Shown in pieces: positions 1-10,284 of a stretch of 64,000 nt of DNA. A model generated the notes under the pieces. It did not search any database, was not told the origin of the DNA, and saw only the letters and a list, made by a program, of their open reading frames with translations. Numbering within the stretch: the first letter of the stretch is position 1; the number at the start of each line of letters is the position of its first letter. The stretch is taken from positions 12,714,177 through 12,778,176 of the forward strand of contig NC_057791.1 of assembly GCF_014905175.1 (NCBI RefSeq), in the 5' to 3' direction. The position numbers and the translations under genes are program-made. The DNA is from Aphidius gifuensis. Its lineage: Eukaryota; Arthropoda; Insecta; Hymenoptera; Braconidae.

Positions 1-318
1 TAATAATAATTTCAATAATATTATGAAGATGAATAATATAAATTTAATATTAGTAATAATATCAAAGGTCTTATATGAATTTATGATTGGAATTCATCAT
101 ATTCATAATAATAATATCAATAATATGAATATACTCATAATAATTTTCAATTGAGTATATGTATTCATTTATAATTTTTCGATTCATTATTTTCATAAGA
201 GCTGCTAACCGATCAGCTACACTATTGGCAACGCACACACACACACACACACACACTCATTCAAAACATATCAAGATGCATGCCTCGAGTCAAGTATGAG
301 AAAGAAATATATTTATTA
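1..318. other. AT-rich non-coding sequence
   Basis: No gene is visible. The stretch holds ATA/AAT-rich sequence, an (AC)n microsatellite at 234-256, and at about 268-318 one side of an older repeat containing GTCAAGTATGAGAAA. The other side of that repeat resumes at 1048-1130, and a related copy lies at 62763-62885. The inverted-repeat element at 319-1043 therefore appears to be inserted into this older repeat. Confidence 0.5.
234..256. repeat. (AC)n microsatellite
   Basis: An uninterrupted dinucleotide run of about 11 units. The Val-Cys repeat peptide read from the other strand is an artefact of this run. Confidence 0.9.
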
Positions 319-1043
319 GACCTGTCCAAAAAAAAAGAATTTTTTTTTTTGTACCCTCCTGAGGTCTAAATTTGTTCTTTATGATGACACAAAAAAAAAA
401 ATAAAAAAATTTTTTTTTCAGAATTTTTTTTGAGCCTGCTCATCGGGTTTTTGTATTTCCCATTTGATTACACGCGCGCGTATGGCTGTATATTTTTGAC
501 TTTGCATAACTCAGTCAGTTTTAATCCTAGAAAGTTGATATTAGTCTCATTTTGTAGCTTATGAAAATACCTTCAAATTATCACTGTACATTTTTTTTGT
601 ACTGTTTTTTTTTTTCGTCTCAAAAAAAGCTTGAAAATCATGATTTGCAATTTAACAGCTAAACATATTTTATTTAACATAAAAATTTTTTTCTTTATCA
701 AGCTCAACAATTTTATACTTTCGAATAATAATACTTACCTTACTAATAATAATAATAAAATACGTTTACAAGTTAAATTGCATATACCTATATTTATGAC
801 TATGACAAAAATGAGACTAATATCAACTCTCTAGGATTAAAACTGACTGAGTTATGCGAAGTCAAAGATATACAGCCATACGTGCGCGTGTTAATCAAAT
901 GGGAAATACAAAAACCCGATGAGCAGGCTCAAAAAAAATCCTAAAAAAAAATTTTTTTCATTTTTTTTTTTGTGTCATCATAAAGAACAAATTTAGACCT
1001 CAGGAGGGTACAAAAAAAAAAATTCTTTTTTTTTGGACAGGTC
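319..1043. mobile_element. TA-flanked MITE with about 245-bp terminal inverted repeats
   Basis: The ends are GACCTGTCC and GGACAGGTC, each flanked by TA (317-318 and 1044-1045). The left arm (319 to about 565) is repeated in inverted order at about 795-1043. Landmarks shared in mirror image are GTACCCTCCTGAGG, GAGCCTGCTCATCGGG, a CGCGCG block and TCAGTCAGTTTTAATCC. There is no transposase ORF. The TA duplication fits Tc1/mariner-type mobility, which is an inference. It could fold into a very large hairpin. Confidence 0.8.
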
Positions 1044-1560
1044 TAATATATATGTTCATGAAAATATGTGTGAGATGAGATTAACTACTACTACCGTGCC
1101 TTATTATACATCGAATATTTTGTCCCCTTCCGTCTCTAATCTATTAAAAATTTAATTTAAATATGATAGAGTTGAATGAGGATGCTGAGATTTGGTAATG
1201 ATCCCATAAATCGATGTCGAGCTTTTTTTTAAAAAGAAAATCAGATTTTTTCGTTTCGGTAATATATATTTAAAGCATAATTGATATTTACGGTCTTTTC
1301 GTTTTTCTCAAATCGACTACATTTCATTCGTTCGTTGGTAAAACTTTACAATTATTTTTCTTCTCTCTCCGAGACGTCTCTTTTTTTTAGTGTTTATATA
1401 TTGGCTGTACTGCAGTATGTTATTATTTGTTTGTATGCATGACATAGATAACCTTCAAACTACTTTGACAGCATAAATAAATTATTTACTTTACAAGAAG
1501 ATGTGAAAAAGTGTCAAGTATTCGAAATTGTCACTAATTGTAAGTATATTAATTAAGATG

Positions 1561-2522
1561 TGATACCAGAAAGACAACCCTGGCGGAACTGGCGTGATCG
1601 CTTTTGTCGTCAAAGCCAGAGCAAAACCAGAGCAAAGCCAGAGATAATAAATACAGAATATTAACGATATGAAACGTAAATTTGAGCTTTATATAGATAT
1701 ATTATTTAAATTAAATTATTATTTGACTTATTTTTAGCAATAATATTGATGTAGAGAGATAAATATAAGTAGAACAAGTAATGTAAAAGTTGACAGATTT
1801 TGACGTTTTGAAGTTGACTTAAATCGGCTAAACACAAAAATCCCTAGTGTGAAGCAATAGTAAATCCAGACCCTTTCCAGAGTAAAGCCAGACTTGTAAA
1901 AAAGACATTTATTTATAACAATAGCAATAATTATTAATAAATAATAATGAATTTCTATTAATTTTAGAGACTTTTTTATTGTTAATGATAATTTTTCGCG
2001 GGAAAAAAAAAAAAAAAAACATCAATCTGTGGCAATACAAAAGCCAGAAGAAAGCCAGAGTAAAACCAGACAAAAGTCAGAGCAAAGCCAGAGCAAAGCC
2101 AGACTTGTAGAAAAGACATTGATTAATAACAATAGCAATAATTATTAATAAATAATAATAAATAAATGAATTTCAATGAATTTTAGAGACTTTTTATTGT
2201 TAAAATTAATTTAACATTAAAAAAGTCTCTAAAATTCATCAATTTATTATTGTTTATTAATGATTATTGCTATTATTATGAATAAATGTCTTTTTTACAA
2301 GTCTGGCTTTGCTCTGGTTTTGCTCTGGCTTTCCTCTGGTTTTTGTATTGCCACAGATTGATGTGTTTTCTTTTTTTTCCGCGAAAAATTAATTTTAATA
2401 ATAAAAAAGTCTTTAAAATTCATCAGTTTATTATTATTTATTAATAATTATTGCTATTGTTATAAATAAATGTCTTTTTTACAAGTCTGGCTTTCCTCTG
2501 GCTTTTGTATTGCCACAGATTA
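1561..2522. repeat. CCAGAG word array with inverted copies
   Basis: AAGCCAGAG or CTCTGGCTTT occurs many times in both orientations. The words are embedded in a repeated unit that also has ACAAGTCTGGC, an AT-rich spacer, TCTCTAAAATTCAT and a TCGCGGG or CGCGAAA block. Two units face each other around about 2205. The array begins near CCCTGGCGG at about 1579, resembling the CCC ends of other elements here, but no matching right end was found. It breaks off at 2522 in CACAGATT and comparable sequence resumes at 7399. Confidence 0.6.
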
Positions 2523-3692
2523 TTACGGAGGCTAGGAGCCATAGGCTCAGCCGCAGTCTTGAATTCATCGGCGAAAAAAAAAAAACGCTCATAACTTACG
2601 AAGTAAGTAACCGAGAGACTTCGTACTAGGCTCAAAAGAAGCGCATTAAAAAACTCTATCGCCCGCGTAATAGGTTTTTTGCTCTATTGATAATAGTTTT
2701 TAATCAAAAAATTAAAATGTAAATTTTAAAAAAATTTTTTTTCTTACTTAAAAATTTGTGGTGTCTAAACTATCCATCAGAGAGTATTTATCACCAAGAT
2801 TTTTTTGTTCGTAAATTTTTTCTGTTTTATATTTCATTATTCTTAAATTATTATTTATGTAACTTAAAATAGTACATACGTTTTTATGTGAAAATTTTAC
2901 AAGTTATAAAAACGGCGCAATAAATAACTCGACGCAAAATCATAGTAGAGACTTCGTATTAGGCTCAATTTATGTGTCTCAGAAAACTCTATCGCCCGCT
3001 TTGCAAAATTCCTTTCCATTCATAATAGTTTTTTGAGAAAAAAAAAAAAAACTATAAAATCGAAAAAAAAAAATTCCGATATTTAATTTTTTTTCTCGAA
3101 AATCGTTGATGAGAGCGAAAAAAAAACCCTAAATCCGTCACTAGATTTTTTTGAGGCGCATAATTTGAGCCTAATACGAACTCCCTATCTTGATTATAAC
3201 AAAAGTTATGGCTCGCCGAAAAAAAACTGAAAAACGGCTCAATGAATAACTCAACGCGAAATCAAAAGAGAGACTTCGTATAAGGCTTATATTATGCATC
3301 TTAAAAAACTCTATCGCCCGCATAATGGGTTTTTTCCTGTATCTATAATAGTTTTTGAGAAAAAAAAAAAAAACTTCAAAATTTGACAAAAAATTCGGAT
3401 ATTTAATTTTTTTGCTCTAAAACTGTTATTGAGAGAAAAAAAAAACCCCAATGCCGTCACTAGATTTTTTTAAGGCGCATAATTTGAGCCTAATACGAAC
3501 TTTCTATCTTGATTATAACAAAAGTTATGACTCGCCGAAAAAAAAATCAAAAAAACGGACCAAAAAATGTCATCATAGAGTTGAAATAAAATGTTTATAA
3601 GGTTCCAAAAAAAGCCTTGACTCGAGTAATGTTATTGTTGATAAACCATTAAATCATATTTCAGCAATAATTTGAAATAATCATGGCCCTAG
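2523..3692. repeat. Tandem-like 'GGAGGCTAGGAGCC' repeat tract
   Basis: It starts with TTACGGAGGCTAGGAGCC and contains at least three diverged copies of a unit of about 315 bp. Landmarks are GAGACTTCGTA, AACTCTATCGCCCGC, GAGCCTAATACGAA and GTTATGGCTCGCCG (near 2610, 2945 and 3265; and 3180 and 3500). No ORF is convincing. The same family recurs at 5357-6411 and in pieces near 8830-8995 and 25255-25375. Confidence 0.6.
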
Positions 3693-5058
3693 CCGGAGTA
3701 TTGAAAATTTTTAATTTTCAACGGGTAACGCGGGCTACACGCCCCAACAAACGTTACCAGGTCTTTTTTTTTATTTTATTTTTATTTCAATAAGACCAAA
3801 GAACACATTTAAGGCATTTAAATTGGTCACTATATTCATGATGTACATAGTATTGTAACGTGACATTTTTGCATGTTACCTTCTCGGACTAATTATCAAG
3901 TATTTTATTCGGTTTATTTATTAATTTATCTCGAAACAGAAAACTAACCAAATTCAATATCCAAAAACGTAAATTATTATTATTTTAATGTTAAAATCGT
4001 GTAGTTTTCAATTCGCCCTAAAACTCGAAAAAGGCATAACGCATTTATACCGAAAACACTAAACAGAAAGAACAAACAAACCCAACAACCGGAAACAATA
4101 ACCAAACAACGTATCGATATTAGATAATTAGAGGGACGCTAGAATCACTCAGTGTGCTGGTCGTGGTAGAAGGGCCGGATAAAGTCACAAGAAAAATAAT
4201 TAATATCAATCAAATAATTAACAAAACACATTAATATTCTATACTCAAACCAAAACATAATATTTATTATCCAAAACTTAAACGTAAATCAAAATACAAA
4301 ACGTAGTCTCAAAACCTCAAAACGTACAACAAAACTTACTCGCGATCTTGAATTTAATTTATTAATTAAATTAACAAAAGGGTACCGCGTATCTATTTAT
4401 TTAACCAAAACTAAACTAAATAATCAAAACGAAAATGTATGCTTGACATTGTCCATGATTCACACGGACAACGCCCCAAAACTAACCTACAAAATCCACG
4501 TGTCCACTGGGTCTCCAGCTAGACACATGAGTACCCTAATATACGTAAACCAAGAGCTGATCACGAAGCGTGTGCATCTTACCACGTCCCACAGCCAAGA
4601 GAGTTAGTTCAGCCCAAGATATTTCGGAGCAGCTCGGATCTACCAAGCTGTCCCCACTCAAAGCTATCCCTCCTCTCTTTTTCTTGATGAAAAAGGGGAA
4701 AAATGATTTGACAATACTAAAATACTATACTACAATATATCATTGTTATCGCTCGTTGGAGAGTCGAAATCTCTCGTTATGGATCTGCCTTTAAGGGAGC
4801 GAAATAGTATATAATTGATATTAGTATTACAGTGATTATAATATAATTGTAATTAGTAAATTCTTAACATAGATTTATAATGTAGATAAATTTCAACAGA
4901 GTAATTAGGATTTATTATTTCAAAAGACTCGAGAAGTTTTTAATTGAGATATTTTTTGATAAACTAAATATGTCAATATTTTTGTTTTCAAGTGTTAAAT
5001 TTAAATTATAAAAACGAAATCGTTTCCCGTTGAAAATTGAAAATTTTCAAAACTCCGG
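3693..5058. mobile_element. Element bounded by inverted CCGGAGT ends
   Basis: The left end reads CCGGAGTATTGAAAATTT. The right end is its near inverse, AAATTTTCAAAACTCCGG. A second pair of such ends bounds 6415-7994 and a single end lies near 24196-24223, so this is a multi-copy family. Most of the interior here is a probable solo LTR (3854-4805), which leaves an original element of roughly 0.4 kb. No target duplication was identified with confidence. Confidence 0.5.
3854..4805. mobile_element. Probable solo LTR
   Basis: It begins TGTAACGTGACATTTTTGCA, which resembles insect Gypsy-type LTR starts. It is flanked by AGTAT on both sides (3849-3853 and 4806-4810), a 5-bp duplication typical of LTR retrotransposon integration. 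The interior is LTR-like, with a GC-richer block at about 4450-4800, and has no ORF of note. The right end is ...GGGAGCGAAAT rather than the expected CA, so the terminus may be slightly damaged or misplaced. Confidence 0.45.
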
Positions 5059-5356
5059 CGAATGCGGGTTTTTTAATTACGGAACCATATTTATCATTAT
5101 TATTATACATAATATATTTTTTTTTTAAATATTTATTTGAATATAAATACTGTACACAATAATAACAATGATAAAATTTGAACCTAACCTCAATATAACA
5201 TGTATATATTTTTAACTATATACATATATATATTTGTTGTTTCTTTTCTAGTTGTAATTTAATTTTTAAAAAATTTTTAAGAAGTTAACAGTTATCTTAT
5301 TTTTCTACGTAGATCAAAAACTTTTACTATTTTTATTTTTTTAAATTTTAATATTT
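5059..5356. other. AT-rich spacer, no gene seen
   Basis: Low-complexity A/T sequence between two repeat tracts. No coding, RNA or structured signal is visible. Confidence 0.5.
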
Positions 5357-6414
5357 TACGGAGGCTAGGAGCCAAAAGGCTCAGCCGCAGTATTGGATTT
5401 ATCCCCCCAAAAAAAAAAACGTTCATAACTTCTAAACTAATTGTCATAAAGACTTCGGATTTGGCTCAAAAGAAGCGGCTCTAGAAATTCTATCGCCTTT
5501 GAAAAAGAAAAGCGATATCTATTCGGCCATTTTTTTTTTTTTCCCAAAATACGAAAAAAAAAAAAATTGTGTTTTTTTTTTTTTTTTTTGCACGACAAAT
5601 ACTATTCGTACAATAAAAATTCATTTGAAAAAGTTATAGAATTTTGAAAAACGATTATTTTAAGCCTAATATGAAACCTCTGCGACTACTCCATTTTGAG
5701 TTATAGCTTGTGCCGTTTTCATTTTTTAGGCAAACAATAACTCGTGATGAAATGGTGTTAGAGACTTCATATTAGGCTTAAAACATGCGTATTCGAAAAT
5801 TCTATCGTCTCTCTGGAAAAATTTTGATTTACGGATCACATTTTTCATAAAAATTAAAAAAAAACCATTTTTTTTTTTTTTTTAAATTTAGTTTTTAGAA
5901 AAAAAAAAAAAAGTGACCGAACAGATGATGCTTTTTTCTGTGAAGGGCGATAAAGTTTCAATAGATGCGTTGTTTGAGCCTAACACGGAGTCTTTACTAC
6001 AATTTTATCAAAAGTTATTGCTTTTCTAGTTTTCGAGTAATTTTTGAAAAACGCTTTAACTTTCGAGAAAATCGTCCTATATACTTTGTATAAGACTTAA
6101 AAAGCATGTGTGGTAAAATCCTACAACTTTTAGTCGAAACTTTTTCAAAAAAATTATAGTTTTCATAAAATAGTAAAAAATAGGATTTTTGAAATATTTT
6201 TGTCTCTTTTGTTTCAAAAATAGAAAAAAATTGACTATTGGAATCAGGATAAACTCCTTGAGGGGTGATAGAGTTTTAAAAACCACGTTTTTTGAGCCTA
6301 ATATGAAGTCATTCCGTTGATTCTAACAGAAGTTATAGCTTGCCTTAACTTGAACGAAAAAAAAAAAAAAAAATCGATTTTCAGAAAAATAAAAAAAAAT
6401 GTACTAACACCTAG
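5357..6414. repeat. Second 'GGAGGCTAGGAGCC' repeat tract
   Basis: It starts TACGGAGGCTAGGAGCC, as at 2523, and again contains GACTTCGGATTTGGCTC, CTATCGCC and GAGCCTAA landmarks in alternating orientation with long A and T runs. It ends at the CTAGCCGGAGTATTG terminus at 6411-6425. No coding potential was found. Confidence 0.55.
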
Positions 6415-6601
6415 CCGGAGTATTGAAAATTTTAAATTTTCAACGGTAACGCGGGCCACACGCCCCAACAAACGTTACCAGATCTTTTTTAATCTTACTA
6501 TTTAAATGAAAGATCGATAAAAAAAAATACCGACTTACCGATCGAAATATATTTTTTGATTAGCGCATGCGTACAAACTTTTTATTTAGAAGAAATTGTT
6601 G

Positions 6602-7415
6602 TTAATAATAAATCGGTAATTGTTTGGACACCCGATAAGTTTTGAATAAATAAACGCAAAAAAATTGTGTTGCATTCAAAAAATTCTTTATAAAAATTGC
6701 TACAGCCAAGGATATGATAGAAATTCCAAGTCTAACTTTTGAAAGACCCTTCAAGGCAATTGCATTATTTGTATAATTGTTTAGATTCATTAAGTTGGTC
6801 GTGGTCGATCTATTAGGCAGAAAGCCATGCTGTTGATCTGCCACAATAAAGTTGAATAAGCCAAGTACTCTATTATGCAAACATATTTCATATATTTTAG
6901 AAAATGCTGAAAGCACCGATATGGGGCGATAGTTGGCTATATTATTCTTTTGACCACTTTTAAATACAGGGATTATCTTGGCTCTCTTCCATTCGCTTGG
7001 ATACACACCAGAGTATATTGATATCAGTACCAGCTGATAGTTTATTAGGTATTTTATAATAATACTTCATCAAGTGAGCAACGATTATTGAAGTAACCTA
7101 ATTTATTAGAGAAGTTATTATTATCATTGTTTAGCTTATTGTTATTATAATTATTATTAATATTATTATTATTATCATTAATAGTATTTAAATACTCTAT
7201 ATCAAAATCTAACATTGGCCCAAAAGTTGAAGCAAAGTAAGACGCAAATTGATTTAAAATTAATTCAGGATCATTGCACGTGTTACCCTCGATATCAAAT
7301 GATCTAGGTATCCTAGATTCCTTTTTGATACTGCTAATATAATTCCAAAGAGAACTGGGGTCTCCAGAGAGGTCTTTTTCAACCGTATTTATGTATTGAT
7401 TAAAATCAGATTGAT
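6602..7415 (-). pseudogene. LINE (Jockey-like) reverse-transcriptase fragment
   Basis: On the minus strand the frame carries the entry of a non-LTR reverse-transcriptase domain. It includes the pattern PSEWKRAKIIPVFK, then NYRPISVLSAFSKIYE, then QHGFLPNRST. Upstream, between about 7415 and 7110, is a recognisable linker (LSGDPSSLWNYISSIKK...). An Asn-rich stretch and at least one frame break lie between this linker and the RT start. The catalytic YADD region is absent because the frame decays after about 6750. It is a dead 5'- and 3'-truncated copy. The family call rests on these RT motifs. Confidence 0.8.
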
Positions 7416-7690
7416 GTTTTTTTTTTTTCGCGAAAAATTATCTTTAACAATAAAAAAGTCTCTAAAATTCATTGAAATTCATTTATTTATTATTATTTAT
7501 TAATAATTATTGCTATTGTTATAAATAAATGTCTTTTTTACAAGTCTGGCTTTACTCTGGCTTTCCTCTGGCTTTTGTATTGCCACAGATTGATGTGTTT
7601 TTTTTTTTTTTTTTAATAATAAAAAAGTCTTTAAAATTCATTAATTTATTATTATTTATTAATAATTATTACTATTGTTATAAATAAATG
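7399..7690. repeat. CCAGAG word array, second block
   Basis: This is the same unit as at 1561-2522: CAGATTGATG, CGCGAAAAATTA, TCTCTAAAATTCAT, ACAAGTCTGGC and CTCTGGCTTT. The first block stops in CACAGATT at 2522 and this one resumes with CAGATTGATG. A 4.9-kb insertion may therefore have split one array, but because the units are repeated two separate arrays are also possible. Confidence 0.5.
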
Positions 7691-7994
7691 TCTGGAATGC
7701 GCCATGTTGCCTCACAGATAAGCCTTTACACAATAAATGTGTGCGTGAGCAACCAAACTCCGCCCATAGATCAGATCCCTATATTAAGGGATTACCTCGG
7801 CCAAATGTTGGGGTATAGGAGAGGGGATAAAGCCTATGTTTAATACATTGGTCCGAGAGCTATTGCCAACCTCAAAAAGATAAATTTTTTATTTTTTTTT
7901 TTTGATAAAACAATAGTTTTTTGAAATAACTATTGTATAATAACCTAATATTATTAATCCTCTTCAGGATCCCTCAAAATTTTCAAAACTCCGG

Positions 7995-9096
7995 TGGGAG
8001 GACGCGTTAACTCCGAAATTATAATTTTTATTTATTATTTAATAATGAATTGTAATATAATAATTTATTATATTACAATTATTCGTTATATTAAATTTAT
8101 TTATAAAACTTTAACCTTAAACTTTCAAAAAACAGGATAAATACAAAATAATAAATAAACCAAATTGACTCCTAGAATTGTTGAGTGCTACCATCTGCCA
8201 TCTTAAAAAAAAAAAATCTAATGGTAAAAATGAGTGGGTATTATGCTCTACAGTCACAAGTGCGCATGCGTACGGCAAAAAAAATGATGAAAAAAAAAAA
8301 TAATGATTGCATGTTTAAATCTTCATTAATTGTTTAAATAATTAACTAAAAAAATCTCATATTATAGTCAAAAAATTTGTTAGAAAATTTTCTACAAGCT
8401 GTCAAGCCAAATAAGCTCATTGAATGATTTCTTTGTGGTTCTTTTTATTTTATAAACTACTCACTCTGATATGTTTTATAAACAATCGCTAATTATAAAA
8501 AAACTAATTGTTGAAAAAATTTCGAGTATGGCTCTGGTTGTAGATTTTTTGACGAGAAATCCATTAAAACAAAAATAAAACCTCTTAGTTAATTTTTAAA
8601 AAAGTTATGTCTGTTCCAAAAAAATGTCGTTTCTGTTTTTCTTGAATAAACAAACGAATTCAATTTTAAAAAATATAAACTTTTCTTAATTATCTTTATT
8701 TCATTGTTTACTGTTATCTGTGAAATTTTCGCATCATGATTTTTTCTTAGTTTTCTTAATATTTCGCTTCGAAGATTTTGTTACATTTTTCTTTCGTCAT
8801 TTGTAAACTTAATAATTACCCGAAAAATTTCAATTTTATCAGAGGCTCTAGAGCTCATCGAGATCTTTAATTTAAGCCTAATACGAATAATCTACCTTAA
8901 TTATTATGGAAGCTATGAGCGGTATTCATAAAACATATAGTGAAAACAAAACTATGGTGGGACGCCTCGCGTCTATCCCACCTCCGTAATATTCTATATA
9001 TCTTTATTGATTTTATCGAATATTTAACATATATGCCTTCATATACCTATATGTATGTTAATTGTTTAATAGTTACTGAAATAGAGAGGCTATGTT
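7995..9096. other. AT-rich non-coding region
   Basis: No gene is supported. The last part (about 8830-8995) contains AAGCCTAATACGAA and CCACCTCCGTAATA, which look like a terminus of the GGAGG repeat family in inverted orientation. Confidence 0.4.
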
Positions 9097-9300
9097 ATGT
9101 GTATGAGTGTCTCTTTCTTGATTCAAGTGATAGCTCAGGCTGCTCAACGAATACAGTTGAACAGCACCTTCGAATCAACAGAGCAACTGGACCGATATTG
9201 GTTGATATCGGTGCTCAATAAAATGTGCTCCATGATTCCAATGGAACAGTGCCTAGAATCCAAAGGCGCAGTTTTTGCAGTGTTCAACGAACTTGAATAA
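9097..9300 (+). CDS. Possible terminal exon of unknown protein
   Basis: A 67-codon frame ends at TAA 9298-9300 and has a protein-like composition (AQAAQRIQLNS, then DRYWLISVLNKMCSMIP, then ESKGAVFAVFNELE). A pyrimidine-rich tract ending in AG at about 9127 could be a splice acceptor, in which case the first residues are intronic. I do not recognise the family and there is no supporting neighbour. It could be a remnant of a transposon protein or chance. Confidence 0.25.
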   Translation: MCMSVSFLIQVIAQAAQRIQLNSTFESTEQLDRYWLISVLNKMCSMIPMEQCLESKGAVFAVFNELE

Positions 9301-10284
9301 TATTTAAAATCAATAAATATCGACAGATGAAATATCATATGTAGTTGAATCCTCATAATATCGATGTTGAAACTTTGAATATCACTGTGTTTTTTCATAC
9401 GTAATACATTATACTTATTAAAAAAGGCACTTTTTAGTTTAAACCAAAAATTATTTTTTAAACTAAAAAGTACCTCTTTTAATACACTATAATAAACATA
9501 ATAATTATAAATATAAATATTTAACAAGTATACCATTTTTCTTTTACTTTGATTAAAAAAGTATAAATAAATTATATTGTAAAATTATCGTACAATTACA
9601 ATAATAATTTTCTCTTCCAAACTTACACATCAATGTCTATTTCTCTTTTTTTAAAACATAAAATTAGTCAATATTATAAATAAAATATTATGTTTTGAAT
9701 TTAGGAAATATTATTTTATATAAACAATAATAATAGATATATTGATCTTGTAAATGAAAAATACTTGCATATGCATGTTTATACATATATGTACAATATG
9801 AACTTTACTTCGCCAAACAAATGCAAGCATAACCGCAATACATACAAATAAAATACTTGTATATTAATATATACAATGGCACATATATATATAATAATAA
9901 ATAAATTAAATATATAAATACTCGCATTTAAATTCATCTATACTACAGAACTACGAATGGCGCTGCAAGGTGCAATGTAGACTGACAGAAAATGGATTCC
10001 TGCCCAGATCCTTTACCGGATCTGACGTCTAAACTCTATGTTTTTTTCTTTTACTCCATACCCAACCCGCGCCTAAAAATGTTTACACATCTAAAAATAA
10101 TTGTTCACACTGATTAGTTGATGATTTTTTTTTGATGAATGTTTGTGAATTTTTAATTATAATAATTCTTTCTTTTAACTAGATGAATTTATCATGTAGC
10201 TCTTATGATGAAAAAACAATTTGATGAATCTCTGATCTCATCAGAAACCTCAGTCATAATTCTTATGGCTTCATTGAGTGGTAT
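9301..10284. other. AT-rich non-coding region with a hairpin
   Basis: It contains an imperfect palindrome at about 9415-9485 (ACTTTTTAGTTTAAA against TTTAAACTAAAAAGTA) and otherwise low-complexity sequence. From 10192 rightward the minus strand is the 3' end of the hAT-like pseudogene. Confidence 0.45.

Larger units (their letters stand above)
6415..7994. mobile_element. Second element bounded by inverted CCGGAGT ends, containing a LINE piece
   Basis: The left end is CCGGAGTATTGAAAATTT and the right end is AAATTTTCAAAACTCCGG (7977-7994), the same termini as at 3693-5058. The interval contains a reverse-transcriptase remnant (6602-7415, minus), a block of the CCAGAG word array (7399-7690) and a GC-richer stretch at 7690-7880 of unknown nature. 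The pairing of these two ends is inferred. Confidence 0.35.

Noticed and set aside
71..256. 61-codon frame with a Cys-Val repeat start
   Set aside because: Derived from the (AC)n microsatellite and AT-rich sequence.
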